A DNA stretch of 10,142 nt from NCBI GenBank assembly GCA_947169985.1, contig CAMVRW010000062.1, positions 1 through 10,142 on the forward strand. The letters are read 5' to 3'. The first letter of the stretch is position 1. Each line of letters starts with the position of its first letter. The notes beneath the pieces were generated by a model. It was not told the DNA's origin. It saw only the letters and a program-made list of their open reading frames with translations, and searched no databases. This DNA is from an uncultured Butyrivibrio sp. Its GTDB lineage: Bacteria > Bacillota > Clostridia > Lachnospirales > Lachnospiraceae. Positions 1 to 6,596 of this stretch are shown piece after piece. The translations under genes and the position numbers were made by a program.

Positions 1-539
1 TAATCTCTTGCTCCCTCAGGTGATGAAGCTGTAAGGATAGGAGTTGTGATCTCCAGAAATCCGTGCTCTGTCATTGACTGACGAAGAGCTGCAATTACAT
101 TGCATCTAAGAACAATGTTCTTCTTAACCTCAGGATTTCTGAGATCTAAGTATCTGTACTTAAGACGTGTTGTCTCATCGGCCTCTCTTGAGTGATTGAT
201 CTCAAAAGGAAGCTCGTTGTGCTGACATCTGCCAAGAACCTCGATTGACTCAGGCACAACCTCGATATCACCGGTTGCCTGCTTAGGGTTCTTGGAGCTG
301 CGCTCTCTTACAACACCCTTAACGGAAATTGTTGACTCTTTATTGATAGCCTTGGCTGTCTTAACCATTTCTTCTGTATCAAGGACAATCTGAGTTGTGC
401 CGTAGAAGTCACGAAGAACTACGAATCCAAGTCCCGATCCGACTTCACGCATATTCTCAAGCCAGCCTACAAGTGTAACGCTCTTGCCGGCGTCCTCAAT
501 GCGAAGCTCACCACAGTTATGTGTACGTGATTGCATCAT
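1..539 (-). CDS. aspS: Aspartyl-tRNA synthetase, N-terminal part (gene runs off the left edge)
   Basis: The first 179 residues of a class II aminoacyl-tRNA synthetase that charges tRNA(Asp) in the cytoplasm. Residues 8-105 form the OB-fold anticodon-binding domain (THNCGELR, VTLVGWLENMREVGSG, VVLRDFYGTTQIV). The catalytic domain then begins with KYRYLDLRNP (about 127-136) and class II motif 1 (GFLEITTPILTASSPEGARD, 160-179, proline 167). The segment TPILTASSPEGARD is characteristic of bacterial-type AspRS. The usual bacterial OB stretch GGVIFIDLRDR is replaced by GSGLGFVVLRDFYG, so this may be a clostridial sub-branch. The start is the first of two adjacent ATGs (537-539), chosen because GGAG (549-552) lies 8 bases upstream. 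AsnRS and LysRS are less likely because of the ASSPEGARD motif. Motifs 2 and 3 lie outside the window. A promoter-like sequence lies in the gap to mgtE. Confidence 0.9.
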   Translation of the reverse strand, partial: MMQSRTHNCGELRIEDAGKSVTLVGWLENMREVGSGLGFVVLRDFYGTTQIVLDTEEMVKTAKAINKESTISVKGVVRERSSKNPKQATGDIEVVPESIEVLGRCQHNELPFEINHSREADETTRLKYRYLDLRNPEVKKNIVLRCNVIAALRQSMTEHGFLEITTPILTASSPEGARD

Positions 540-583
540 TTGTATTACTCCATTTCTAATAAATCAAAATTAAGCCACAGAAC

Positions 584-612
584 ATTCTAAAACATCTGCC
601 TCAACCTTGCAA
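584..612 (-). promoter_or_regulatory. Predicted sigma-A-type promoter for aspS
   Basis: Reading the minus strand, a -35 TTGCAA (607-612, 4 of 6 consensus) is separated by exactly 17 bases from a -10 TAGAAT (584-589, 5 of 6). A start near 576 would give a leader of about 37 bases before the aspS ATG, too short for a T-box. A perfect 12-base palindrome (614-625) sits one base upstream of the -35. I see no convincing terminator for mgtE in the gap, so read-through from mgtE is also possible. Confidence 0.45.
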
Positions 613-613
613 G

Positions 614-625
614 TAACAGTTGTTA
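614..625. repeat. 12-base palindrome next to the aspS -35 element
   Basis: TAACA-GT-TGTTA is a perfect inverted repeat in the 100-base gap between mgtE and aspS, abutting the predicted -35 hexamer. It is too short and too A/T-rich to act as a terminator. It could be an operator for a dimeric regulator, but palindromes this short also occur by chance. Confidence 0.25.
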
Positions 626-639
626 ATAGGCCCGCTACC

Positions 640-2001
640 TTATGCAGCGATGTGCAACAGTCTGGTGGCAATATTGAAATACACCAGAAGTGACAGGGCA
701 TCTACGATAGTTGTGATAAAAGGACTTGCCATAACCGCAGGGTCAAATCCAACCTTTGAAGCCAGCATTGGCAAACAGCATCCAACAAGCTTAGCAATGA
801 GCACCACAACAAATAATGTCAGGCAAATAACCAAAGCCACGGTAATTGTCAGCCTGTCCAGCAAAAGAAGCTTAACAAAGTTGGCTACTGCCAGGGTAAG
901 ACCACACAGCATCGCAACCCTGAGCTCTTTCCAGATGATCTTGAAAATATCCTCAAATTCAATTTCCTTAAGGGAAAGTCCACGGATAATTGATACACTG
1001 GCCTGGGAGCCGGCATTTCCTCCGGTGTCCATAAGCATCGGGATATAAGCAGTTAGTATAACGAAAGCGGAAAGCGCATCCTCAAACCCGGTGATGATCG
1101 CTCCGGTAAATGTTGCACTTATCATCAGGAATAAAAGCCATGGGATCCTGTTTTTATAGGTCTCAAATATACCAACCTTCGGATAGGGCTTATCCGATGG
1201 CACGATAGCTGCCATCTTCTCGATATCCTCGGTAGCCTCTTCTTCCATGATGTCCACTACGTCATCAATGGTGATGATTCCCACCATTCGGGACTCATTA
1301 TCCACAACGGGCATGGCTGTAAAGCCGTACTTCTGGAACATCCTGGCCGTTTCTTCCTGGTCGGTCATGGTGTTGATGCTGATGACATTGGTGTTCATTA
1401 TGTCACCGATGATCTCATCAGGCTTCATAATGAGCAGATATCTTAAAGCCACAGTTCCTACCAGGATCTTTTGCTTGGTAACAACGTAGCAGATATTGAT
1501 GGTCTCTGAGTCAACGCCCTTTTTTCTTATACGCTCTATGGCATCATTGACTGTCATATCTTCGTGGAGATCCACATACTCCACCGTCATGATAGATCCG
1601 GCGGAATCCTCCGGATATCGAAGCAGGTGGTTGATATCAGCCCTTGTCTCAGGACTGGCATTTGCAAGGATGCGCTTAACAACGCTGGCGGGCATTTCTT
1701 CCAAAAGGTCCGTAGCGTCATCGGCCATCAGATTTTCAATTATGTTGGATGCTTCTCGGTCTGACATTGACCGGATAATGTACTGCTGTACATCAAGTTC
1801 CAGATCGGCGAATACATCTGCCGCAATGTCCTTGGGCAGGATCCTGAACATCTTCAGTGAATCCTCGTCCTCCATTTCACTCATGACACCGGCTATATCC
1901 GCTGGGTTCATGTCTGAAATGGTCTGACGCAGCAATGTGTATTGCCTGGAAGTCAGAAGTTCCTTAAGCTCTTCTGCGATGTTCTTCTCTTCCATTTCCA
2001 T
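640..2001 (-). CDS. mgtE: Magnesium transporter MgtE
   Basis: A 453-residue magnesium channel/transporter of the cytoplasmic membrane, with the usual length and domain order. The cytosolic N-domain (about 1-130) has MgtE repeats such as ADVFADLE and DDATDLLEEMP. The CBS pair (about 131-265) contains SAGSIMTVEYV, GDIMNTNVISI and VGIITIDDVVDIMEEEA. A connecting helix (KVGIFETYKNRIPWLL, 275-290) leads into five hydrophobic segments between about 288 and 450. The family signature PMLMDTGGNAGSQ is at 321-333. The last pore-forming helix carries FDPAVMASPFITTIVD, whose aspartate 434 matches the metal-selecting aspartate of characterised MgtE (Asp432 in Thermus). In the family the N-domain and CBS domains sense intracellular Mg2+ and close the pore. 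AAAGGAG at 2011-2017 lies 9 bases before the ATG and fixes the start; a second ATG two codons in is less well placed. The gene has an unusual leader with an overlapping upstream ORF and no recognisable M-box. Confidence 0.96.
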   Translation of the reverse strand: MEMEEKNIAEELKELLTSRQYTLLRQTISDMNPADIAGVMSEMEDEDSLKMFRILPKDIAADVFADLELDVQQYIIRSMSDREASNIIENLMADDATDLLEEMPASVVKRILANASPETRADINHLLRYPEDSAGSIMTVEYVDLHEDMTVNDAIERIRKKGVDSETINICYVVTKQKILVGTVALRYLLIMKPDEIIGDIMNTNVISINTMTDQEETARMFQKYGFTAMPVVDNESRMVGIITIDDVVDIMEEEATEDIEKMAAIVPSDKPYPKVGIFETYKNRIPWLLFLMISATFTGAIITGFEDALSAFVILTAYIPMLMDTGGNAGSQASVSIIRGLSLKEIEFEDIFKIIWKELRVAMLCGLTLAVANFVKLLLLDRLTITVALVICLTLFVVVLIAKLVGCCLPMLASKVGFDPAVMASPFITTIVDALSLLVYFNIATRLLHIAA

Positions 2002-2086
2002 GATAGAAATCTCCTTTGTGTATGGTTTTTATTGTACTTCGATAAGGAGCAGAATCACTGCCACATAAATGAGGATCCGACTTCAT
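1964..2086 (-). CDS. Candidate 40-codon upstream ORF (possible leader peptide) overlapping the mgtE start
   Basis: The ATG at 2084-2086 is preceded by AAAGGTGG, ending 8 bases upstream, a strong ribosome-binding site that nothing else in the region uses. The frame runs 40 codons to a TAA at 1964-1966 and begins MKSDPHLCGSDSAPYRSTIK. It overlaps the first 38 bases of mgtE in a different frame, so a ribosome translating it crosses the mgtE ribosome-binding site and start. Codons 29-40 (HGNGREEHRRRA) lie in mgtE coding sequence and are constrained by it. I do not recognise the peptide; it has no signal sequence or membrane segment. By analogy with other Mg2+-transporter leaders (Salmonella MgtL, CorL), translation or stalling on it could tune mgtE, but that is inference. 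It may also be a chance ORF. Confidence 0.35.
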   Translation of the reverse strand: MKSDPHLCGSDSAPYRSTIKTIHKGDFYHGNGREEHRRRA

Positions 2087-2094
2087 AAAAACCA
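2011..2094 (-). promoter_or_regulatory. Candidate structured mgtE leader: two crossing pairings that would hide both ribosome-binding regions
   Basis: In the minus-strand RNA, TGGTTTTTAT (2094-2085) is perfectly complementary over 10 bases to ATAAAAACCA (2032-2023). The first arm includes the A and U of the upstream ORF's start codon and the bases just before it. A second element, CUCCUU (2049-2044), is complementary to AAGGAG (2016-2011), the mgtE ribosome-binding site. The pairings interleave, so together they would form a pseudoknot. A small local hairpin, GGCAG-UGAUU-CUGCU (2062-2048), shares bases with the anti-SD element and would compete with it. The leader does not resemble the M-box (ykoK) that often precedes mgtE in Bacillota. 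No folding calculation was made; the A/U-rich 10-bp helix would be of modest strength. Confidence 0.33.
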
Positions 2095-2173
2095 CCACCT
2101 TTCCTAAGAGATTTCGATTACACTTCTATACTTTACCACAAAACGTGACTTGGCGCTTAACTTTTTCTGCACC

Positions 2174-2923
2174 TTACTGTGATACGTAGATATCCCGGAG
2201 TGCGTCCCTATCAAGGACACGGATCCTGGCATGACCAAGTCTTGAAATAAGTCCCATCTTCTCCATTTCACGAAGCTTTCTGGATACAGTCTCTGTGCGA
2301 AGACTTACGCTGGCAGCAATGTCGTCCAGCTTAAGGACTATGTCATCATCAATGCTTCTGTCTACTCTGTACATCAAGAATCCTGCCAGTCTTGCTATCG
2401 GATCCTTGGTGGACAAAAGCATGTTTCTTTCATTTGCATCATGGAGCTTCTTACTTAAAAGAATTATCGTATTCATGGCCGCCGAAGGGTCATTTACTAC
2501 CTTTATGAAATCATCTCTGTGAATCTGACAGATTGACGAATTAGTAAGACATACTGCCGAGTAGGGATATATGCTTCCATCCAGGAACATTCCTTCCCAT
2601 ATTATGTCGTGATCCGCAAGGATTGTAACTATCTGTTCACGTCCAAGGGAATCATATCTGCACAGCTTTACTCTTCCCTTTCTTATTATACAGATGGATT
2701 CAACCGGCTCACCCTCCCTGAAGAGATAACTGTTCTTCTTCAGATTCTCGTGAACGGAATGCTCCATAAGACTAACCTGCGCATTGACAGGAAGTCCCTC
2801 AATAAGAGGCACGCTCTGGGTGCAGAATCCACCACACTCTTCGCAGATATTCAGTCCCGTTATTCCTCTCATTAACTCTTCACCATGAGCCCTGTCATGG
2901 TAAACACCTTTTTTAACTCCCAT
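2174..2923 (-). CDS. Crp/Fnr-family transcription regulator with an FNR-like cysteine cluster
   Basis: A 249-residue cytoplasmic DNA-binding regulator. The N-terminal arm carries CEECGGFC (Cys27, 30 and 34). A cyclic-nucleotide-binding-type beta-roll follows (about 50-145; LFREGEPVESICIIRKGRVK), then a long dimer helix (about 148-165) and a winged helix (about 172-245). Cys132 in SSICQIHRDDF aligns with the fourth cluster ligand of E. coli FNR (Cys122 in SMVCEIPFETL), so four cysteines could hold an oxygen-sensitive [4Fe-4S] cluster; spacing in the first group is CX2CX3C rather than CX2CX5C. The recognition helix SLRTETVSRKL has the FNR ExxSR set (E211, S214, R215), predicting TTGAT-like half-sites. 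The start at 2923 lies 5 bases after the Nudix stop but has only a weak AGG site; ATG 2870-2872 (residue 18) is an alternative that keeps all the cysteines. It is the last gene of a four-gene run with a Crp/Fnr-type palindrome upstream of its first gene. Cluster binding is inferred. Confidence 0.88.
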   Translation of the reverse strand: MGVKKGVYHDRAHGEELMRGITGLNICEECGGFCTQSVPLIEGLPVNAQVSLMEHSVHENLKKNSYLFREGEPVESICIIRKGRVKLCRYDSLGREQIVTILADHDIIWEGMFLDGSIYPYSAVCLTNSSICQIHRDDFIKVVNDPSAAMNTIILLSKKLHDANERNMLLSTKDPIARLAGFLMYRVDRSIDDDIVLKLDDIAASVSLRTETVSRKLREMEKMGLISRLGHARIRVLDRDALRDIYVSQ

Positions 2924-2928
2924 TTAAA

Positions 2929-3489
2929 TTACCTGTTGACCCAGCAGTAGCAATATGCCTGAGTCCTTACTGCAAAAGGCTCTGTAGCCAATAACTTCCT
3001 TATCTCATCCTTTGTGAACCAGGCCGGTTCTATCTCTTCCTGAGCTGATGTGCTCTCGGAAAAAACTCCTCCGGCAACACCAACACAGCATGCATTTCTT
3101 TCATTTGAAAAACCTATGGCACTGTAGCAAGGTCCCCACCAGTCCTTTATCTCAAGGATATCAAGTCCTGTTTCCTCCTTCAGCTCACGCCTTGCTGCCT
3201 GTTCAGGGGTTTCTCCCTCATCGATAAGTCCCGCAGGGAAATTGTAAACCCATTTTCCCATGGCCATCCTGAATTCTCTGTTAAGCAGGATCTTCTCTCC
3301 ACTTTCGTCGTGCATGATAATGGCAACGGCATCTTCTTTGTCATTGTGAAGCTGCTCGAAGGTCTGAATGTCCTTGTCACGACTGATCATTTCGTAGACC
3401 TTCTCCTGGCCATCAGCCATCTTGTAATGCACATCATAGCGGTTGATGAATTTTCCAGGTTCCTTTTTCTCTATATACTCAAATTCCAT
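2929..3489 (-). CDS. Nudix hydrolase, ADP-ribose pyrophosphatase type
   Basis: A 186-residue cytoplasmic hydrolase with a complete Nudix box: G87-X5-E93-X7-R101-E102-L-K-E105-E106-T-G108-L, whose glutamates bind the catalytic metal. Before it, the beta-strand region (EDAVAIIMHDESGEKILLNREFR, split by short turns, 52-74) and WVYNFPAGLIDEGE match the ADP-ribose/nucleoside-diphosphate-sugar pyrophosphatase branch. CYSAIGFSNER (121-131) sits where that branch has its SPGFxxE motif, here altered to SAIGFSNE. Expected chemistry is cleavage of ADP-ribose or a related NDP-sugar to AMP and a sugar phosphate; the exact substrate cannot be read from sequence. AAGGAG at 3501-3506 lies 11 bases upstream of the ATG and overlaps the stop of the preceding hydrolase gene, and the next gene starts 5 bases after this stop, so the gene is embedded in an operon. 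Confidence 0.9.
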   Translation of the reverse strand: MEFEYIEKKEPGKFINRYDVHYKMADGQEKVYEMISRDKDIQTFEQLHNDKEDAVAIIMHDESGEKILLNREFRMAMGKWVYNFPAGLIDEGETPEQAARRELKEETGLDILEIKDWWGPCYSAIGFSNERNACCVGVAGGVFSESTSAQEEIEPAWFTKDEIRKLLATEPFAVRTQAYCYCWVNR

Positions 3490-3504
3490 TTGCTAAAAAA
3501 CTCC

Positions 3505-4659
3505 TTAACATGCCCCATATACTATCTGCTTGAGACCTCTGATAAAGCTGTAATCACAGCCCCCTTCAATCTGCTGCATATAAATAAAGATAAGCTCCTC
3601 TGTAGGATCAACGAAAAAGTATGTTCCGGCCTTACCATCCCAGCCGTACTCTCCTACACTTCCGTTGGAGCATCCCTTTGCAGGATCTGTCAGTATCCTG
3701 AAATAATTTCCGTAGTTATAGCCGATACAAGCCTCAAAATCCAAGGTCTGAAGCTGTTTATCAGTCAGCTGCGGAGATGTCATGTATGCAAATGTTCGTC
3801 TGCCAATCAGCTCTTTTCCATGATAGGAACCTTTATTAAGAAGCATCTGGGCAAAATGGGCATAGTCATTGGCTGTTGAGTAAAGTCCGGAACCGCCCTT
3901 CTCCCACCAGGGATCAGCGGAAGGATTCTCCATCTCAAGGCGTCTTCTTACATCATCTTCAGCCCTTACTACCTTGCCCTTTTTATCTCTTCTATAAAGG
4001 ACTGCCTGTCTGAACTCCTTGCCCTCTCCAATCTTAAAATCAGTATCCTCCATATTAAGGGGTGTGAAGATCTCTTTCTTGAAGAATTCTGAAAGCTTCT
4101 GGCCACTGATTACCTCAATGATGCCTCCCATGATATCGGCAGAATGACCGTATCTGAAGGTTTCTCCAGGTTCAAAGGCAACTCCTGCTTCTGCTATCTT
4201 ATTGCATATATCAGCGCTGCTCTTTAATATTCCTGACTCACTCTGGGTCCTTGCCTCCTTATAGATCTTGGACATAAGCCTTTCAGCCTCGCCAAAATCC
4301 CCGGAGTAAACCATTCCTGAGGTCATGTTCAAAAGATCTTTTATTGTGATCTCATTTCTTGCTCTCTTGATTCCATCTGAGGACACCACTTTGCAGTCCA
4401 CATATCCAGGAAGGTACTCGGAAACCTTGCTCATGGGGTCAAGAAGACCGCGCTCATAAAGTATCATTGCAGCAACTGCCGTAACAGGCTTTGTCATGCT
4501 GAATATCTTATAGATACTGTCCTGCCTGTCAGGCTCGTACTGATTCTCGTATACTCTTTTTCCTTTGTGCTCCACAAGTATTGTTGCACCCTGAAGACGG
4601 CCCTGTTCTCTCTGCATCTCAATGAGAGTATCGAGCCTGTTAAGCTTTCTGATATTCAT
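3505..4659 (-). CDS. Serine hydrolase of the beta-lactamase class C / esterase family
   Basis: A 384-residue protein of the PF00144 fold. It has the nucleophile motif S54-M-T-K57 in IYKIFSMTKPVTAVAAMILYERGLL, the family sequence ITIKDLLNMTSGMVY (105-118), a tyrosine motif Y170-G-H-S in place of the usual Y-x-N, and GWDGKAGTYFFVDPTEEL (339-356) at the third active-site element. There is no signal peptide or lipobox, so it is predicted cytoplasmic, which argues against an antibiotic-resistance beta-lactamase; family members of this kind are more often esterases, transesterases or peptidases of unknown substrate. GGGGA about 8 bases upstream supports the ATG at 4657-4659. It begins 21 bases after the phosphate-transporter stop and ends 15 bases before the Nudix gene, so it is probably co-transcribed with both. 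The family assignment is secure; the function is not. Confidence 0.87.
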   Translation of the reverse strand: MNIRKLNRLDTLIEMQREQGRLQGATILVEHKGKRVYENQYEPDRQDSIYKIFSMTKPVTAVAAMILYERGLLDPMSKVSEYLPGYVDCKVVSSDGIKRARNEITIKDLLNMTSGMVYSGDFGEAERLMSKIYKEARTQSESGILKSSADICNKIAEAGVAFEPGETFRYGHSADIMGGIIEVISGQKLSEFFKKEIFTPLNMEDTDFKIGEGKEFRQAVLYRRDKKGKVVRAEDDVRRRLEMENPSADPWWEKGGSGLYSTANDYAHFAQMLLNKGSYHGKELIGRRTFAYMTSPQLTDKQLQTLDFEACIGYNYGNYFRILTDPAKGCSNGSVGEYGWDGKAGTYFFVDPTEELIFIYMQQIEGGCDYSFIRGLKQIVYGAC

Positions 4660-4680
4660 AACACTTTCCCCGGTAAATAA

Positions 4681-6474
4681 TTAGAATTTTACTGCTGGAA
4701 GCAGATATTTATTCTGATAGAATTCAACAGCCTTCTCAAAGCCCTCGCCCTTGTCAGCCTTAAGCTGCTCAATGTAGCCGTGGGCATCGTAGGCATCCTC
4801 GTCGACTTCTATGATACCAACTGCAATATTACTGCAGTGGTCTGCGATCCTCTCGTAATCTGTTCCAATATCGCTAAGGTCAAAGCCCTGCTCTATAGTG
4901 CACTTGCCCTTCCTGAGCCTTCGCACATGGCGGCGCTTTATCTCTGTATGGATTCCATCAATAGTCTCCTCAAGTGGCTCGATCATCTTTGCGAGCTCCA
5001 CATCCTGATTCTCAAAAGACCTGATGGAAAGATCCATAATCTCCTGAACTGCTGATGCAAAAATCTCCATCTCAGACTGGGCCTTAGGTGAAAAGCTTCT
5101 GCTGTTATCCGACATGTTTTTTGCCTTCTGCATAATGTTCAGAGCATGATCACTGATCCTCTCGTAGTCAGTAATACAATGCAAAAGAACTGACAGTGTG
5201 TGTGAGTCCTTTACCCCAAGATGATGTGCATTGATCTGCATAAGGTATGTTCCCAGCTGATCCTCGTACTTATCCACCTTTCTCTCAAGGTAATCCACAT
5301 CAGCTGCTGCCTCATCGTCGAATTTATCGATCAGCCCGATAGCCTTATCAAGGGCCTCCTTAGACATGTTAGCCATGGCAATAGCTGCCTGCCTTGCCTG
5401 CTCCAATGCAAATGGAGGGTTTGAAAGGAAGCGGGGATCCAGAGTTCTGATACCCTGCTGTTCCTCCTGTTCCTTCTTTTCCCTGTCATCAATAGGAATT
5501 GCCTTAAGAGCCATTGAAACAAGGAGTCCGGAAAATGGCAGCATAAGTGGTGTTGCCACAAGATTTATAAGTGTATGTATTCCCGCAATGCCAACCATAC
5601 CGATCTGGTCTTCCATAAATGCAAAATGAACAACTGCATTGATTGCATAGAATAGGATCATAAAGGTTGATGCCTTAATGACATTAAAGAACAGATGCAT
5701 AAGAGCTGTTCTCTTACCATTTTTATTGGCACCAAGAGATGAAAGGATAGCTGTGATACAGGTTCCTACCTCCGCACCAACAACCACGGGAATTGCAATG
5801 CCGTAATTGATCTTTACAGAAAGGGATAAAGCCTGCAGTACACCGATGGTTCCTGCTGAGCTCTGAATTACCATGGTAAAGATGATACCAACCAAAAATC
5901 CGATAAGAGGATTGCTGAATGTTGTAAGAACCGCCTTAAAACCTTCCACTTCCTTAAGTGGTGATACAGCATCTGACATGGTGCTCATACCAAACATCAA
6001 AACAGAGAAACCTAATAAAATGGTTCCCACATTTTTCTTCTTGTCGCTCTTTGCGAACATATAAAGCCCAATACCGATAAGCGCCAGGAAAGGCGTAAAG
6101 GACCTTGGCTTTAAGAGATTGATAAGAAAATTGTCACTGCTGATCGCATTTAATGAAAGAAGCCATGCAGTAAAGGTTGTACCAAGGTTAGCACCAAGGA
6201 TAACATTTACAGCCTGCTTTAGAGTCATGATTCCTGAGTTAACAAGACCAACTACCATAACGGTAGATGCTGAAGAAGACTGAACCAGCGCCGTTACTCC
6301 CACACCAAAAAGGTATGCGATAAAGGGATGTTCAGTAACCTTGGCAAGAACGCTTTCGAGCTTGCCACCTGCGGCTTTTGTCAGACCGCCGCTCATAACA
6401 TTCATTCCGTAAAGGAACATCGCAAGGCCTCCAACAAGGCCTGCTATCAAGGTAAATACTTCAAGTGAATCCAT
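4681..6474 (-). CDS. Na/Pi cotransporter family protein with C-terminal PhoU domain
   Basis: A 597-residue membrane protein that should import phosphate, or in some relatives export it, with sodium. The N-terminal half (about 8-325) is hydrophobic and contains the two inverted transporter repeats, each with a signature: QSSSAST (65-71) with GANLGTT (94-100), and QSSAGT (204-209) with GAEVGT (233-238). After a charged linker (330-350), residues 358-560 form a PhoU-like helical domain whose two halves carry DYERISDH (436-443) and DYERIADH (539-546), the metal-binding repeats of PhoU. Fusion of transporter and PhoU is common in the NptA/YjbB family, where the PhoU part is thought to restrain transport. 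GGAGG (6479-6483) lies only 4 bases before the ATG, a little close. The gene heads a probable operon with the hydrolase, Nudix and FNR-like genes. The upstream region contains an FNR-type palindrome and nested stems near the ribosome-binding site. Direction of transport cannot be settled from sequence. Confidence 0.93.
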   Translation of the reverse strand: MDSLEVFTLIAGLVGGLAMFLYGMNVMSGGLTKAAGGKLESVLAKVTEHPFIAYLFGVGVTALVQSSSASTVMVVGLVNSGIMTLKQAVNVILGANLGTTFTAWLLSLNAISSDNFLINLLKPRSFTPFLALIGIGLYMFAKSDKKKNVGTILLGFSVLMFGMSTMSDAVSPLKEVEGFKAVLTTFSNPLIGFLVGIIFTMVIQSSAGTIGVLQALSLSVKINYGIAIPVVVGAEVGTCITAILSSLGANKNGKRTALMHLFFNVIKASTFMILFYAINAVVHFAFMEDQIGMVGIAGIHTLINLVATPLMLPFSGLLVSMALKAIPIDDREKKEQEEQQGIRTLDPRFLSNPPFALEQARQAAIAMANMSKEALDKAIGLIDKFDDEAAADVDYLERKVDKYEDQLGTYLMQINAHHLGVKDSHTLSVLLHCITDYERISDHALNIMQKAKNMSDNSRSFSPKAQSEMEIFASAVQEIMDLSIRSFENQDVELAKMIEPLEETIDGIHTEIKRRHVRRLRKGKCTIEQGFDLSDIGTDYERIADHCSNIAVGIIEVDEDAYDAHGYIEQLKADKGEGFEKAVEFYQNKYLLPAVKF

Positions 6475-6485
6475 TTTTCCTCCGA

Positions 6486-6528
6486 GACAGGCACTCCCCT
6501 CAAGAGCTTCTCGCTCTTCATACCTGCC
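6486..6528 (-). promoter_or_regulatory. Nested stem-loop in the leader of the Na/Pi transporter gene
   Basis: The RNA can form an outer stem GGCAGG (6528-6523) with CCUGUC (6491-6486), including one G-U pair. It encloses an inner stem AAGAGC-GAGAA-GCUCUU (6518-6502) with 6 perfect pairs and a 5-base loop. The structure ends 2 bases before the GGAGG site. There is no U-run, so it is not a terminator. It could affect translation initiation or mRNA stability, or be chance. Confidence 0.25.
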
Positions 6529-6560
6529 AATCCATACTATTTCTGCATGTTACATGCTAT

Positions 6561-6566
6561 ATATTA
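6561..6566 (-). promoter_or_regulatory. Weak candidate -10 element for the Na/Pi transporter operon
   Basis: The minus strand reads CTG-TAATAT-ATAG here, giving a -10-like TAATAT with TG directly before it. No good -35 hexamer lies at the right distance, which would suit an activator-dependent promoter. The Crp/Fnr-type palindrome would then be centred roughly 50 bases upstream of the transcription start. The element is weak, and other A/T-rich hexamers nearby could serve instead. Confidence 0.2.
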
Positions 6567-6596
6567 CAGGATAAACCTAAAAAATACCATAAAAAG

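Noticed and set aside
2002..2173. An M-box (ykoK) magnesium riboswitch upstream of mgtE
   Set aside because: The leader was read for the conserved M-box blocks (the GTTAGGTGAGGCTCC-like start and the GCUGC core) and none is present. A covariance-model search would be decisive; a divergent form cannot be wholly excluded by eye.
2087..2173. Promoter and terminator between the FNR-like gene and mgtE
   Set aside because: Hexamers such as TATAGA (2125-2130) and TGTAAT (2117-2122) can be picked out on the minus strand, but none has a fair -35 at the right distance, and no stem with a U-run follows the FNR-like stop. There was not enough to list as features.
3310..3879. 189-codon plus-strand ORF opposite the Nudix and serine hydrolase genes
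   Set aside because: It lies antisense to two well-supported genes, has no ribosome-binding site of note and no recognisable domain, so it is best explained as a shadow frame. The same holds for the plus-strand ORFs opposite mgtE, the transporter, GNAT and cyclase genes.
3505..4659. Antibiotic-resistance class C beta-lactamase
   Set aside because: The SxxK motif is present, but there is no signal peptide, the Y-x-N motif is altered to Y-G-H-S, and the operon context is metabolic. A cytoplasmic esterase or peptidase-like serine hydrolase fits better.
6447..6521. 24-codon ORF (MKSEKLLRGVPVSEEKW...) overlapping the Na/Pi transporter start
   Set aside because: The only purine-rich sequence before its ATG is an AGG one base away, too close to work as a ribosome-binding site. 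Unlike the mgtE upstream ORF it lacks independent support.
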